A stretch of DNA of 45,285 nt from Alistipes sp. (GCA_017629985.1 JAGBWD010000031.1:1-45285); one strand, 5' to 3'. Positions 16,134 to 26,787 are shown, counted from the stretch's first letter. Notes: generated from the sequence alone by a model not told the origin. Numbers and translations are program-made.

Positions 16134-17654
16134 TTACTTCTGTTGAGCAATCTCCACACCTCGTTTTATCATTGGGTCGAGATGATTACCATATATATAA
16201 TGGCGTGCATTGCTACCATATAGCTCCTCGGCTATGGATGCTCGCAACATCAACTCGATATACTCTTTATCACGTGGTGTGATGGTGCAACCCTCTATCT
16301 TTGCATAGTGGCAGAAAATCTCGAGAGCGTTACCATCGAGTGTATACTCCTTATCAAATGTCTCATAAGTAGGGTATTGCTCGCGAAGCGACTCTGCATT
16401 TATGCTATCCATATAGTCGATAATTGCATGGTCGAAGAGTGCCTCTGAATGAAAGCCGTAGAGATATTCCGACAGCTCTAGATTATTAGTGTCTATATAG
16501 ATGTCGGGCGTTATACCTCCGCCACCATAAACTTTTCGACCCCTCTTCAGGGTGGTGAAGATAAGAGTCTCATCATGAGGTATGGAGTCGGGGTGTTGGA
16601 AACGCACGCTATCACGCATATACTTCTCTTCGTTTCCCATTTCGTATGGTCGTTGAATAACCCTGCCCGAAGGGGTTTTATATCTGGCTATTGTGAGCGT
16701 AATTCCCGATCCATCCTTTAGCTCTATGACTCGTTGCACCAGCCCCTTGCCATAGCTTGTATGGCCAATGATTACTCCTCTGTCATGATCCTGAATAGCA
16801 CCAGCAAAGATCTCACTCGCAGATGCACTATTCTCATTGATGATAACAACTATAGGGATATCTATCGTGATGCGGTCTTGAGTTTTATGGAAGGCCTTTT
16901 GTGATGTTTTGCCCTCGGTGGTGACGATTAAATCGCCCTTTTTGAGAAACAGCGATGAGAGGTCTATCGCTGATGAGATTGCACCTCCGCTATTGTTACG
17001 AAGGTCTATAATAAGACTTCTTATATCGCCGAGTGCCTTATATGCGGCATAAAAATCCAAAGGCATAGGCTTGGAGAATGCCGAAATAGCTATGTAGCCT
17101 ACATCACCAATCCTATAGCTCGAATTTATGGCACTAGACTCAACATAGTCGCGTTTGAGGTTTATCTCTCTATGATTACTCTCTCCACGGCGAACAACAA
17201 CGAGTCGTAGGTTGCTGCCTGCCTCACCACGTAAAATCGTAGAGATGCTATCTGCGTTAATACTAGTAATATCCTTATAATCAGCAGATATGATACGGTC
17301 GTTAGGCCTGATGCCTGCTCTTGATGCTGGGGAGTTTTCAATAGTGGAGCGAACGACAAGAGTGTCATTGTGTACTATATAGCGAATGCCAATGCCCGCA
17401 AACTCTCCCCTTACCCTAGTTTGCAGAGCTGCCATATCCTCCTTTGAGAGATATTGTGAATGAGGATCTAGCTCTTTTAATGTCGCTATGATGGCCTCTT
17501 CAACCAGAGGCTCAAGAGGCACATCATCGACATAGTTATTGCGGATTTGTTGATAGACTAGATTTAGTTTCTGTATCTGTTGCTGCTCTGTGAGCTGTGC
17601 TGACGCATAGCTGCAGATAAGAGCCATGACAACTGCTATGAGAAACCTCCTCAT
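16134..17654 (-). CDS. S41 family C-terminal processing peptidase
   Basis: An exported serine protease of the CtpA/Prc type, 506 residues. The signal peptide is MRRFLIAVVMALICSYASAQ. The PDZ domain is at about 90-160 (SPASRAGIRPNDRIISADYKDI). The S41 catalytic domain has a Ser in INENSASASEIFAGA and a Lys in HTSYGKGLVQ. The C-terminal ~130 residues are an extra helical region common in Bacteroidetes members. It likely trims or degrades periplasmic proteins. It sits 14 bp after hisS. Confidence 0.93.
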   Translation of the reverse strand: MRRFLIAVVMALICSYASAQLTEQQQIQKLNLVYQQIRNNYVDDVPLEPLVEEAIIATLKELDPHSQYLSKEDMAALQTRVRGEFAGIGIRYIVHNDTLVVRSTIENSPASRAGIRPNDRIISADYKDITSINADSISTILRGEAGSNLRLVVVRRGESNHREINLKRDYVESSAINSSYRIGDVGYIAISAFSKPMPLDFYAAYKALGDIRSLIIDLRNNSGGAISSAIDLSSLFLKKGDLIVTTEGKTSQKAFHKTQDRITIDIPIVVIINENSASASEIFAGAIQDHDRGVIIGHTSYGKGLVQRVIELKDGSGITLTIARYKTPSGRVIQRPYEMGNEEKYMRDSVRFQHPDSIPHDETLIFTTLKRGRKVYGGGGITPDIYIDTNNLELSEYLYGFHSEALFDHAIIDYMDSINAESLREQYPTYETFDKEYTLDGNALEIFCHYAKIEGCTITPRDKEYIELMLRASIAEELYGSNARHYIYGNHLDPMIKRGVEIAQQK

Positions 17655-17668
17655 CTGCCAACTTCAGG

Positions 17669-19009
17669 TTAGAACTTTGATACAAGCTCCTCAAATGAGA
17701 GTGTAGACTGCTCTCCAGAGCGCATATCCTTAACTGTGGCTACACCGCGCTCCAACTCATCAGAGCCAATGATAACTACATAAGGTATTCCTCGGCGATT
17801 AGCATACTCCATCTGCTTCTTCATCTTTGAAGACTCTGGATATATCTCTGCTGGCACGTCATTATCACGAAGCTTCGATAATAGTCGCATCGATGCCTCC
17901 TCTTCGGCCTTACCAAGGTTGGTGAATAGCACCTTTGTAGAGCATGCTAGCTCCTCTGGGAAAAGGTTTAGTCCGAGCATAACATCATAGATGCGGTCGG
18001 CACCAAATGAGATACCTACGCCAGACATGCCTGGCATACCGAAGATGCCTGTGAGGTCATCATAACGACCACCACCCGAGATAGAGCCAATCTGGAAGTC
18101 GTTGGCCTTAACCTCAAATATAGCACCTGTGTAGTAGTTCAAGCCACGTGCTAGAGATAGGTCTAATTCTGGTGTGAGGTTGATGCCGAGCTTCTCAACG
18201 CCGTCAAATATTGTGCGCATCTCCTCAATGCCAAGTTTTCCTGTCTCCGAACTACCGATAACATCTTCCAATTTACATAGTTTCTCGGCATTAGTGCCAC
18301 TCAACTCAAGTATTGGTTGAAGCTTATTGATAGCCTCATCGTCAATACCTCGCTCGCGAAGTTCTGCCTTGACGTTATCCAAACCAATCTTGTCGAGCTT
18401 GTCGATAGCTACGGTGATGTCAATCATCTTATCTGCATGACCGATGCTCTCTGCGATGCCAAACAAGATTTTGCGGTTATTCATCTTTAGGGTTACAGAG
18501 ATTCCCAACTTCGAGAATACACGTGCCACGATATCGACTAGCTCAACCTCCGAGAGTAATGACTTTGAGCCTATGACATCTACATCGCACTGGTAGAACT
18601 CACGATAACGACCCTTCTGTGGGCGGTCAGCACGCCACACTGGCTGAATCTGGTAACGCTTGAATGGGAAGACAATCTCGTTTTGGTGTTGCACAACGTA
18701 GCGCGCAAAAGGCACGGTGAGGTCGTAGCGAAGACCCTTCTCCGATATCTTTGAAGCTTGACGCAGCTCCTCTTCAAAGAGCTTTGCACCATAGTCTCCC
18801 GAGTTAAGAATCTTAAATAGGAGCTTATCACCCTCATCGCCATACTTGCCGAGTAGGGTAGATAGATTCTCCATAGATGGGGTCTCGAGTGGTGCGTAGC
18901 CAAAGAGGCGGAATACACTCTTAATAGTGTCAAAAATATAGGTGCGGCGCATCATCTCCTCTGGTGAGAAGTCGCGTGTACCCTTTGGTATAGATGGTTT
19001 CTGTGCCAT
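17669..19009 (-). CDS. hisS: Histidyl-tRNA synthetase
   Basis: This class II synthetase charges tRNA-His. Its 446 residues show motif 1 ([15 protein letters not shown]), motif 2 ([21 protein letters not shown]), the HisA-type histidine motifs [14 protein letters not shown] and GGGRYDD, motif 3 ([16 protein letters not shown]), and the C-terminal anticodon-binding domain (about 355-446). It starts 1 bp after the ettA stop, so the genes are almost certainly co-transcribed. Confidence 0.97.
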   Translation of the reverse strand: MAQKPSIPKGTRDFSPEEMMRRTYIFDTIKSVFRLFGYAPLETPSMENLSTLLGKYGDEGDKLLFKILNSGDYGAKLFEEELRQASKISEKGLRYDLTVPFARYVVQHQNEIVFPFKRYQIQPVWRADRPQKGRYREFYQCDVDVIGSKSLLSEVELVDIVARVFSKLGISVTLKMNNRKILFGIAESIGHADKMIDITVAIDKLDKIGLDNVKAELRERGIDDEAINKLQPILELSGTNAEKLCKLEDVIGSSETGKLGIEEMRTIFDGVEKLGINLTPELDLSLARGLNYYTGAIFEVKANDFQIGSISGGGRYDDLTGIFGMPGMSGVGISFGADRIYDVMLGLNLFPEELACSTKVLFTNLGKAEEEASMRLLSKLRDNDVPAEIYPESSKMKKQMEYANRRGIPYVVIIGSDELERGVATVKDMRSGEQSTLSFEELVSKF

Positions 19010-19010
19010 A

Positions 19011-20690
19011 TTACTGCTCTGCTAATAACTTCTTGTACTTTACGCGCTTTGGAGTGGTATCCTCTCCCTGTGCCTTCTTCCAAGCCTCGTACTCCGAATA
19101 TGAACCCTCGTAGAAGACAACCTTCGAATCACCCTCAAACGATAGGATATGTGTCGCGATACGATCCAAGAACCAACGGTCGTGAGAGATAACCACTGCA
19201 CATCCTGCAAAGTTCTCGAGACCCTCCTCCAATGCACGCAATGTATTAACATCGATATCGTTGGTAGGCTCATCGAGCAACAACACGTTGCCCTGCTCCT
19301 TGAGTGCAAGGGCGAGATGTAGACGGTTGCGCTCACCACCCGACAAAACACCACACTTCTTCTCCTGGTCAGCACCATTAAAGTTGAAACGACCTACATA
19401 GGCACGTGCAGGAACCTGACGGTTGCCAAGCTGGATGAGGTCAGAGTTCTGTGAGATAACCTCATATACGGTCTTGTCAGGGTCGATAGACTTATGCTGC
19501 TGATCAACATAAGCGAGCTTCACGGTAGGACCTACGCGGAAACTACCAGATGTAGGCTCCTCAAGACCCATAATCATACGGAATAGGGTAGTCTTACCTG
19601 TACCATTAGCACCAATAACACCTACGATACCTGCTGGTGGCAATGAGAAATCTAGGTTCTCATATAGCACTCTATCGCCAAATGCCTTTGTCACGCCATG
19701 AGCCTCGATAACTACATCACCCAAACGTGGACCATTAGGGATGTAAATCTCGAGCTTCTCCTCGCGCTCCTTGGTGTCGGCATTCATAAGTTTGTCGTAG
19801 GCCGAAAGACGAGCCTTTGACTTGGCATGACGACCCGATGGCGACATACGCACCCACTCCAACTCACGCTCAAGAGTCTTGCGGCGCTTGCTCTCCTGCT
19901 TCTCCTCCATGGCCATACGCTGTGTCTTCTGCTCCAACCATCCAGAGTAGTTACCCTTCCATGGAATACCCTCACCGCGATCAAGCTCCAAAATCCAGCC
20001 TGCTACATTGTCGAGGAAGTAACGGTCGTGGGTAACGGCGATGACAGTACCCTTGTACTGCTGTAGATGCTGCTCCAACCAGTCGATGCTCTCTGCGTCA
20101 AGGTGGTTGGTAGGCTCATCGAGAAGCAACACATCTGGCTGCTGAAGAAGTAGACGGCACAATGCAACACGGCGGCGCTCACCACCCGAAAGCACACTCA
20201 CATTCTGATCAGGGTCAGGACAGCGCAAGGCATCCATAGCACGCTCCAGAACACTATCAAGCTCCCAGCCATTTACCTGGTCAATCTTCTCATAGAGCTC
20301 GCCCTGACGCTCGATAAGACGAGCCATCTCGTCATCATCCATAGGCTCGCAGAGCTTCATGTTTATCTCCTCATACTCCTTAAGGAGTGCTACAGTTGAT
20401 GCAGCTCCCTCCTCAACAATCTCCTTAACGGTCTTTGTAGGGTCTAATTGAGGCTCCTGCTCTAGGTAGCCTACGCTATAACCTGGAGAGAATACCACCT
20501 CACCCTGATAGCTCTTGTCGATACCCGCGATAATCTTCATAAGGGTAGACTTACCAGAGCCATTGAGACCTATGATACCAATCTTTGCTCCATAAAAGAA
20601 TGAGAGGTAGATGTTGTTAAGAATCTTCTTGTTGTTGTTAAGCACCTTGCTTACGCCAACCATCGAAAATATAATCTTCTCGTCTGCCAT
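19011..20690 (-). CDS. ettA: Energy-dependent translational throttle ABC-F protein EttA
   Basis: An ABC-F ATPase that binds the ribosomal E site and gates entry into elongation by energy status. The 559 residues have no membrane segments. There are two ABC domains: Walker [10 protein letters not shown] and GANGTGKTT, signatures [16 protein letters not shown] and [15 protein letters not shown], and Walker [12 protein letters not shown] and [11 protein letters not shown]. The interdomain arm/linker (about 240-310) has the EttA-type segment [18 protein letters not shown], and the C-terminus carries KRVKYKKL. It heads the ettA-hisS-ctpA run behind a strong promoter. Confidence 0.95.
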   Translation of the reverse strand: MADEKIIFSMVGVSKVLNNNKKILNNIYLSFFYGAKIGIIGLNGSGKSTLMKIIAGIDKSYQGEVVFSPGYSVGYLEQEPQLDPTKTVKEIVEEGAASTVALLKEYEEINMKLCEPMDDDEMARLIERQGELYEKIDQVNGWELDSVLERAMDALRCPDPDQNVSVLSGGERRRVALCRLLLQQPDVLLLDEPTNHLDAESIDWLEQHLQQYKGTVIAVTHDRYFLDNVAGWILELDRGEGIPWKGNYSGWLEQKTQRMAMEEKQESKRRKTLERELEWVRMSPSGRHAKSKARLSAYDKLMNADTKEREEKLEIYIPNGPRLGDVVIEAHGVTKAFGDRVLYENLDFSLPPAGIVGVIGANGTGKTTLFRMIMGLEEPTSGSFRVGPTVKLAYVDQQHKSIDPDKTVYEVISQNSDLIQLGNRQVPARAYVGRFNFNGADQEKKCGVLSGGERNRLHLALALKEQGNVLLLDEPTNDIDVNTLRALEEGLENFAGCAVVISHDRWFLDRIATHILSFEGDSKVVFYEGSYSEYEAWKKAQGEDTTPKRVKYKKLLAEQ

Positions 20691-20725
20691 ATATTTTATA
20701 TTTTTTGATTATTCGTCCAATTCTG

Positions 20726-20757
20726 CAAAGATAGCAAATTTTATTTTATATCACAAA
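20726..20757 (-). promoter_or_regulatory. Promoter of ettA-hisS-ctpA operon
   Basis: On the minus strand TTTG (20754-20757) and TATCTTTG (20726-20733) are separated by exactly 20 bp, an ideal Bacteroidetes -33/-7 pair, 36 bp upstream of ettA. Confidence 0.8.
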
Positions 20758-20801
20758 TCATAAAATATGATGCTACCGTATTTATATATCCATGGTCAAA
20801 A

Positions 20802-22667
20802 CTACTCGTTTAGCTCTAACCAGCGCATCTCCTTCTCGTCAATAGTAGTTATTATCTCCTCGATACGTGTAGATAGCTCTGTAAGACGCTCATAGGGGAG
20901 TGTGCCAGATGATATCTCGGTCTCTAGTTTTGTGCGTTCATCATTGAGGCTCTTTAGGTCTGCCTCTATTTGCTCTAGCTCACGTTGCTCCTTGTAGGAT
21001 AGTTTGCGTTTTGAGTTATCGTGGCTACGTTGCTGTTGTGGTTTTGGAGTGGTGTTACGCACTTCGCTACGCTCTGCACTCTCCTTCTCCTTGATATATT
21101 CGCGATATTCACTATATGTACCTACAAAATCCTTAATGTGGCCATCACCCTCAAATACAAAGAGGTGGTCTACACATTTGTCCAAGAAGTAGCGATCGTG
21201 AGAGACGATGATTAGCGAACCTTTAAACTCCTGAAGATACTCCTCCAAGACATTTAGAGTCATGATGTCTAGGTCGTTTGTAGGCTCATCGAGAATCAAC
21301 ATGTTAGGGTTCTGCATAAGCACTGTCAATAGATAGAGACGGCGCTTCTCACCACCACTCAAAATGTCGATACGCTTTGTAAAGGTGTCGTGAGGAAATA
21401 GAAAACGGTTGAGGTATGTCGTGGCAGATATAGCATGGCCATCCGAAGCCTTGACAACATCGGCAATATCTTGCACACACTCCAAAACCGTCTGTCCAGG
21501 CTTAAAGTTGATGCCACGCTGTGAATAGTAACCTATGCGCAGTGTCTCACCCTGCTCAATAATACCAGAGTCTGGCTCGATTTTACCCGATATAAGATTT
21601 AGGAATGTTGTCTTTCCAACACCATTACGTCCTACAATGCCAATACGTTCGCCACGAGTAAACTTATACGAGAAGTCATCGAGCATCTTACGACCCTCGA
21701 ATGATAGATTAACACCCATGCAGTCTATAATCTTGCGTCCTAGGCGCGATGTCGCCACATCAATCTCCACGCTTCCTGTTTGTAGATTTACCGAGGCACG
21801 ATCCTTCAGGTCGTAGAAGGCGTTTATGCGATAACGAGCCTTCCCTGTGCGAGCCTGTGGCGTGCTACGTATCCACTCCAACTCCCTGCGTAGTAGGTTT
21901 CTCGACTTGTCGATGTCTGCTTGCATGTTGGCATATCTCTCCTCGCGTTTCTCAAGATATTGCGAGTAGTTTCCTCGATAGCTATACAATTTTCCGCGAT
22001 CTATCTCCATGATAGTATTGCATACTCGGTCGAGAAAATAGCGGTCGTGAGTAACCATAAGTAGGGTGCATCGCGAACGCTGTAGGTAGCCCTCTAGATA
22101 CTCAATAATATCGATATCAAGATGGTTCGTTGGCTCATCCATGATTATAAACTCGGCATTTTGAAGCATCATACATGCTAGCGCCACACGTTTTGCCTCG
22201 CCACCCGAAAGCTCTCCCATAGGCTGATTCCAGCGCTCTAATTTTAACGATGTTAGAACCTGGCGTATGTTCTGCTCAACGCTCCAGCCATTAGATGCGT
22301 CCATAGCGGCTATGGCTTGCTCCAAGCGTCTATTGTCGCCACTTGCCACGGCAGCTTCATACTCGCGCAACTCGGGGGATATATCTCCCATTCGTGAGTA
22401 CACCTCATCGAATATCGTGCGTTTGGGGTCAAATGTCATATCCTGGTCTAGAAATGCCACTCGGATATCCTTCATAAACTTCACCTCGCCACCACGGTCA
22501 GAGTGTTCTATGCCTGCTAAAATCTTTAGTAGAGATGATTTGCCGGTGCCGTTTGGGGCTACTAGAGCTATCTTGTCACCCTCGTTTATATTGAAGCTGA
22601 TATTCTCAAAAAGGGTTCTATCACCATAGGATTTTGATATGTTTTCTACCTGTAGGTAACTTGCCAT
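20802..22667 (-). CDS. Uup-like ABC-F ATPase
   Basis: A 621-residue duplicated ABC ATPase without membrane segments: Walker A APNGTGKSS and GRNGVGKTT, signatures MGELSGGEAKRVALAC and IDILSGGEKRRLYLL, Walker [12 protein letters not shown] and LILDEPTNDLD. The ABC_tran_Xtn linker carries LRRELEWIRSTPQARTGK. The C-terminal ~90 residues form a charged coiled coil (KLSYKEQRELEQIEADLKSL), as in Uup. ABC-F proteins act on the ribosome; Uup branches are linked to ribosome assembly or to replication and transposon precise excision. It is the last gene of a five-gene run that also encodes an ABC transporter. An antibiotic-resistance role is not implied by the sequence. Confidence 0.92.
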   Translation of the reverse strand: MASYLQVENISKSYGDRTLFENISFNINEGDKIALVAPNGTGKSSLLKILAGIEHSDRGGEVKFMKDIRVAFLDQDMTFDPKRTIFDEVYSRMGDISPELREYEAAVASGDNRRLEQAIAAMDASNGWSVEQNIRQVLTSLKLERWNQPMGELSGGEAKRVALACMMLQNAEFIIMDEPTNHLDIDIIEYLEGYLQRSRCTLLMVTHDRYFLDRVCNTIMEIDRGKLYSYRGNYSQYLEKREERYANMQADIDKSRNLLRRELEWIRSTPQARTGKARYRINAFYDLKDRASVNLQTGSVEIDVATSRLGRKIIDCMGVNLSFEGRKMLDDFSYKFTRGERIGIVGRNGVGKTTFLNLISGKIEPDSGIIEQGETLRIGYYSQRGINFKPGQTVLECVQDIADVVKASDGHAISATTYLNRFLFPHDTFTKRIDILSGGEKRRLYLLTVLMQNPNMLILDEPTNDLDIMTLNVLEEYLQEFKGSLIIVSHDRYFLDKCVDHLFVFEGDGHIKDFVGTYSEYREYIKEKESAERSEVRNTTPKPQQQRSHDNSKRKLSYKEQRELEQIEADLKSLNDERTKLETEISSGTLPYERLTELSTRIEEIITTIDEKEMRWLELNE

Positions 22668-22678
22668 AAATATATGTG

Positions 22679-23194
22679 TTACAGTCTGTTGCTAATATTA
22701 ATATTTAGGTCGTATGCTAGGCGCTCACCACTAGGATAGTGGATTACGCCGCAATACTTAAAGCCTAACTTTGAGAGCATCGACAACATGCGGATATTTC
22801 CTCTATGTGTGTCAATCCTAAAGCCCGTGATGTTGTGGGCGGTAGCTATCCTTGCAGCGTGTTGCATAAGCTCTGTGGCTAACCCTCTTCTATATTCGCC
22901 GCCTCTCACACATAGGCGATGTACCACAACATACTCTTCGGGGGTGTGCCACATAGAGCTGTCGAGCTGAAGATATGTCTTCTCGCCCGATAGGAGTATT
23001 GCCGCATAACCCAGAATCTGCTCACCATTTGTTAGGAGATACCCCACACCAGCCTCTATATCATCCATTATAACCTCTCGAGAGGGGTAGCCATCCTGCC
23101 ACTGGTCAATACCAAGGTCGCGGAGATGGTGTTGCGCATCGCTAACAATTTGCATTATAGCATCTACATCTTCGTACTTCGCTACTCTAATCAT
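22679..23194 (-). CDS. GNAT family N-acetyltransferase
   Basis: A 171-residue acetyltransferase from the ATG at 23194, which overlaps the permease stop (ATGATTAG arrangement); a longer frame to 23254 exists but lacks conservation. GNAT features: strand MIRVAKYEDVDAIMQIV, GYAAILLSGE, VVHRLCVRGGEYRRGLATELMQHA (acetyl-CoA loop, R/G-x-x-G/A-like) and GFRIDTHRGNIRMLSMLSKLGF. The D-x-H-x-x-N-x-x-M segment is the substrate/AcCoA region found in a common small-molecule GNAT branch. The substrate is unknown. Confidence 0.88.
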   Translation of the reverse strand: MIRVAKYEDVDAIMQIVSDAQHHLRDLGIDQWQDGYPSREVIMDDIEAGVGYLLTNGEQILGYAAILLSGEKTYLQLDSSMWHTPEEYVVVHRLCVRGGEYRRGLATELMQHAARIATAHNITGFRIDTHRGNIRMLSMLSKLGFKYCGVIHYPSGERLAYDLNINISNRL

Positions 23195-24386
23195 GCTTGC
23201 TGGAGATATCCTTAATTTTACGGTTGATGATATAGAAGTTGAACGCCACGACAAGCGCCGTAAATATTACACCTGTGACAATAGCCGTGGTAGGTGATGA
23301 TGAGAGGGTATATCCTGCAATATTCGAGAGGTATCCCATATAGTATCCCTCGGCAATGTAGATGAGAAGTAGGCTTATTGCAAAAATTGAGAGATTCAAA
23401 ATTAATGTCATGACCTTATATGGCATGGCTACTCTCTTTGGGGTGTAACCTATTAACATCAAGTTTTCTAATTTATCGACATTCTTCTGTAGTAGAAGAT
23501 ATATACTTAACGTAAGTATGATAAGGGATAAAGCGCAGAATATAACGCCTATACATATTATTATCGCAATACATACTTTAAGTATAAAGAGAGCTTTGCT
23601 GCTCTCCGAAGGCTTATTCTCTAGTTCGTAGTTATGCTCCTTGAAATGAGATGTTAGCATAGGCTCGCTAGGGTTGCTCACCTCGAGGATTAGGCGTGTT
23701 GGGGCCTTGCTCTCAACATTTGCGTAGTGACTATTTGCCCATGAGATGAAGCTATAGGGGACAAGAATGGTGTTGATTCTATCAGAAAAACCAACAATAT
23801 ATCCATTATAATTATCTGCGCGGCTACCTCCCGAAATGTGTAATCCTAGTGTTACGCTCTTAATCATATCCTCGGTTATCTGTGGGAGATTCTGCGTGTT
23901 GCTAAAGCCAAAATTGTAGAGGTTTAGGTAGTTGCGAGGCAGGATGATAGGTATTGTGGTGTCGCCCTCCTCAAAATGCCATGTATCTACCTCAACATCG
24001 ATAAATTCATCGGGAACACTCTCAAAAAATAGCATCGTAGATAGCTTACGGCCATTAAACATGATGCTTCCATCAACCTCAAATTGCGATGCTACGAAAC
24101 CTCCTACAGATTTTACACACTCCATTTGTTGAAGTGCCTCAATCTCCTCATTGCTAAATGACTTGCTGTTCAACCCTACGCGTTCTACGCGGTGCGTGAT
24201 AACTAGATAGTCACTGCCTATGAGCGATTTATCTCCCATAAGGATAGGCTTTATGTCGCTATAGAGCTGTACTCCCGAGAGGATTACTGTCATGCCAATA
24301 AGATTGGCAACAAAGAATATTGCCAATTCGAATATGCTGATATGCTTGCGCAGAAGCTGCCAAATGAGAATTATAGATTTAGGCAT
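23187..24386 (-). CDS. FtsX/MacB-type ABC transporter permease
   Basis: A 399-residue permease with one N-terminal membrane helix (about 19-40), a large extracytoplasmic domain (about 45-265), and three C-terminal helices (about 268-300, 318-345 and 355-385), which is the FtsX/LolC/MacB plan. The segment YLLLQKNVDKLENLMLIGYTPKRVAM is the conserved cytoplasmic coupling loop of this superfamily. It overlaps its ATPase by 16 bp. Such pairs act as mechanotransmitters or move lipoproteins and peptides rather than nutrients. The specific role is unknown, and the periplasmic domain resembles no family I can name. Confidence 0.8.
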   Translation of the reverse strand: MPKSIILIWQLLRKHISIFELAIFFVANLIGMTVILSGVQLYSDIKPILMGDKSLIGSDYLVITHRVERVGLNSKSFSNEEIEALQQMECVKSVGGFVASQFEVDGSIMFNGRKLSTMLFFESVPDEFIDVEVDTWHFEEGDTTIPIILPRNYLNLYNFGFSNTQNLPQITEDMIKSVTLGLHISGGSRADNYNGYIVGFSDRINTILVPYSFISWANSHYANVESKAPTRLILEVSNPSEPMLTSHFKEHNYELENKPSESSKALFILKVCIAIIICIGVIFCALSLIILTLSIYLLLQKNVDKLENLMLIGYTPKRVAMPYKVMTLILNLSIFAISLLLIYIAEGYYMGYLSNIAGYTLSSSPTTAIVTGVIFTALVVAFNFYIINRKIKDISSKHD

Positions 24387-25015
24387 AGGTCGTACTCGAT
24401 GTTCATGTGTTTACCAATAGATGTAGCTATGATAGCTGCCCCCAGCTGCTTCGACTCTCGAAGGAGAATATCTCGCATTGTATCGCTGTTCTTATCGTCT
24501 AGATGAGATATCGGCTCATCTAGAAGGAAGAAGCTGCATGGCTGGCACAGCGCACGTATGAAGGCTACACGCTGCTGCTGTCCAAACGACATGCGGTCGA
24601 TACGTGAATGAATCTTATCGCCGATGCCCAGCTCCTCAAAGAGTGACTCTACATCCTTTATGCTCTTATGATGTGTGATGTTGTTCTTAATCTCAATATT
24701 CTCTAGTGCTGTTAATTCACCAAAGAGCTTGAGGTCTTGAAAAAGAACGCTTATCTCTCGCTGTCGTATCTCGCACCATCTATCAATGTCAAAAGTAGCT
24801 ATATTCTCGTCATTGAAGAGAATGTTGCCGCGATAGTCGCCACGCTGTCCATAAAGGTAGCTGCAAAGCGATGACTTTCCTGTTCCTGATGCTGCCTTAA
24901 TAAGATAGCTTCTGCCTTGCTCAAAGCAAAACTCCTTATGCCATATATCCGAGTCGAGATTCTCGCGATGAGCAAAAATCTCTGGCACAACATTGTATAG
25001 TTGAATTTTATCCAC
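24371..25015 (-). CDS. ABC transporter ATP-binding protein (FtsE/LolD-like)
   Basis: A 214-residue ATPase: Walker A KAASGTGKSSLC, Q-loop region EISVLFQDLKLFGELTALEN, signature MSFGQQQRVAFIRAL, Walker B CSFFLLDEPISHLDDKN. The usual H-loop is replaced: the expected histidine after the D-loop reads IIATSIGKH, so Ser stands where His normally switches catalysis. The signature is SFGQQ rather than SGGQQ. These changes suggest a specialised or slow ATPase. It pairs with the overlapping FtsX-like permease gene and lies 9 bp after the DUF4836-like gene. Confidence 0.88.
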   Translation of the reverse strand: MDKIQLYNVVPEIFAHRENLDSDIWHKEFCFEQGRSYLIKAASGTGKSSLCSYLYGQRGDYRGNILFNDENIATFDIDRWCEIRQREISVLFQDLKLFGELTALENIEIKNNITHHKSIKDVESLFEELGIGDKIHSRIDRMSFGQQQRVAFIRALCQPCSFFLLDEPISHLDDKNSDTMRDILLRESKQLGAAIIATSIGKHMNIEYDLCLNL

Positions 25016-25024
25016 TCTTCGAAA

Positions 25025-26713
25025 TTATTTAAGTATCTCTCTAGTTAGCTTATCGGTAACAATAGGTAGCACGATGCTTGATACCTGCTCTAGTGAGTTT
25101 ACATCCTTGTTATCAAATATTATCACTGTCTGATTGCATAGTGGCTCATGTGAGGTGCTGTAGACGTAGCTACACATATCTATAAGTGCGTTACACATTG
25201 CACGATACTCCGCAAGTATCATGTCGTCAATAATCCTCTTTGTGAACTCGCCTGTAAACTTATTCTCGGTAAGGCCATCGCCATTTACCACCCAGTAGTA
25301 GTATGACCCCTTTACCGCCTCTGCCCACTCTGCCTCGGTGGCGGGTGTTTTCACATCTTCAGGTTTCATGTTTACGCCAGCAAAAAGCAAGCCTTCGTTC
25401 TGCTCTATGTTGATGTTGAGATTGCCAAATCCTCCCACATAGTGGTTGTTCCCAACCTTGCGGAGTAGCCCCATGGAGTATTGTCCTACATTTGAGATGA
25501 TGTAGCTATCTGTGACATCCATCACCACAGCACTCTTGATATCGCTTATTACAGGCTCGCTGACAACCTTGCCACGATAGTAGTCCATTTTGTTAGCAAA
25601 CTTGCCATCTATAGATTCAATAACGATGGTGGTGTCGCCATAGATAGACTCTATAGCATCGCAGAGAATAGACAGAATCATTCTGCTCTGATTTCCTACA
25701 TTAAGATTGAGAAGTTTGGCAAGTGGACTATTGACAAATGTAGATATGGCACTTGAGACCCTTGTGCCATCAGCGCTTACGTTGAATATGGCCAGGGCAT
25801 CCTTATTAAAGTAGTTCAAATGATTATCATCACTAGGTGTCAATATCGCCTTCTCCTCGGGGATGTTGATTCCTCTAGCTTTACAATCTAGTGTCGCACG
25901 CCCCTGCTCAAAGTTAAGAGAGGAGAGAAGGTATGCCTCCTCGCCAAAGTTGCTACTCCACTCTGTGATTATGCTTCGCTGCTCGTTAAGCTCTGCTGTA
26001 CAGTGCTTTGTATACTCTTCGCCATTGGTAGCTATGTTTTTGTTAAGCTCCTCAATCTGCTTGTCGATATATGATACTCCAATATTGGCCATCTTTTGAG
26101 CATCGATATATAGCGACATGTCGCTATTCTCGAAGATGGAGAGATCTGCAAGTCTGCGTGATAGGGCATCGGAGAGTGTTACCGAGAGCCTCTCCTCGGC
26201 ATTGATGATGAGTGCTATACGCTCATTGTTGTATGCCACAGCCACCTCTGGAGATATCATACATACTCTATCCTCCTTGTTATTCTCTATGTTAAGGTTG
26301 CGATTAAGGAGTGTGGATAGGGTATTTATAGAGGTATCTATAGCCTCTACACTCATCACCTCTGCGATAAATACAAAGCCGCTGTTGGCCTCGTCATAAT
26401 ATCCATATATTGGCTTTGTGCAATCTATGCCACTATGATTTATGTTGTTCAAGATAGTCTCAAAATGTGCTGTTACATCCTTATTTGAGATACCCGCTGT
26501 AATATACGAAGTGAGTATGTCGCGCTGTTCGGGCGTAACATATTTACCTAGCGCTCCTTTGGTTAGTAGCTGCTCGGTGTCTATGTATACCACAAAGGCA
26601 TCTTCAATCTTTGCGCGCTCCTCTACGATAGGTTCATCGGTAGAGAGTATCATCGTTGTTCCAAGTATGATAATAGCGATGGATATAATGATTAATAAGA
26701 TGTTCTTTTTCAT
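25025..26713 (-). CDS. DUF4836-like exported/anchored protein
   Basis: A 562-residue protein with an N-terminal membrane anchor or signal (KKNILLIIISIAIIILGTTM). The rest is extracytoplasmic and lacks enzyme motifs. The overall look (DAFVVYIDTEQLLTKGALGKYV; SDMSLYIDAQKM; several internal alpha/beta repeats; DALAIFNVSADG) fits DUF4836, a large Bacteroidetes family of unknown function, but I cannot verify this. It heads the five-gene operon; a TACCTTTG -7 box lies at 26780-26787 (minus). Coupling to an FtsX-type ABC transporter suggests it could be a periplasmic partner. Confidence 0.55.
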   Translation of the reverse strand: MKKNILLIIISIAIIILGTTMILSTDEPIVEERAKIEDAFVVYIDTEQLLTKGALGKYVTPEQRDILTSYITAGISNKDVTAHFETILNNINHSGIDCTKPIYGYYDEANSGFVFIAEVMSVEAIDTSINTLSTLLNRNLNIENNKEDRVCMISPEVAVAYNNERIALIINAEERLSVTLSDALSRRLADLSIFENSDMSLYIDAQKMANIGVSYIDKQIEELNKNIATNGEEYTKHCTAELNEQRSIITEWSSNFGEEAYLLSSLNFEQGRATLDCKARGINIPEEKAILTPSDDNHLNYFNKDALAIFNVSADGTRVSSAISTFVNSPLAKLLNLNVGNQSRMILSILCDAIESIYGDTTIVIESIDGKFANKMDYYRGKVVSEPVISDIKSAVVMDVTDSYIISNVGQYSMGLLRKVGNNHYVGGFGNLNINIEQNEGLLFAGVNMKPEDVKTPATEAEWAEAVKGSYYYWVVNGDGLTENKFTGEFTKRIIDDMILAEYRAMCNALIDMCSYVYSTSHEPLCNQTVIIFDNKDVNSLEQVSSIVLPIVTDKLTREILK

Positions 26714-26779
26714 GGTGTTATCGCTTTTTATTTACTAAAATTTAAATGCTAGTATTAGCAGTTAAGATACTATCAAATA

Positions 26780-26787
26780 CAAAGGTA
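26780..26787 (-). promoter_or_regulatory. Putative -7 box of the DUF4836/ABC operon
   Basis: TACCTTTG on the minus strand fits TAnnTTTG, 67 bp upstream of the first gene. No clear -33 partner is visible. Confidence 0.5.

Noticed and set aside
20003-20197. Several 64-120 codon antisense frames over ettA, hisS and the ABC-F gene
   Set aside because: Shadows of conserved coding sequence; none has a start context or domain.
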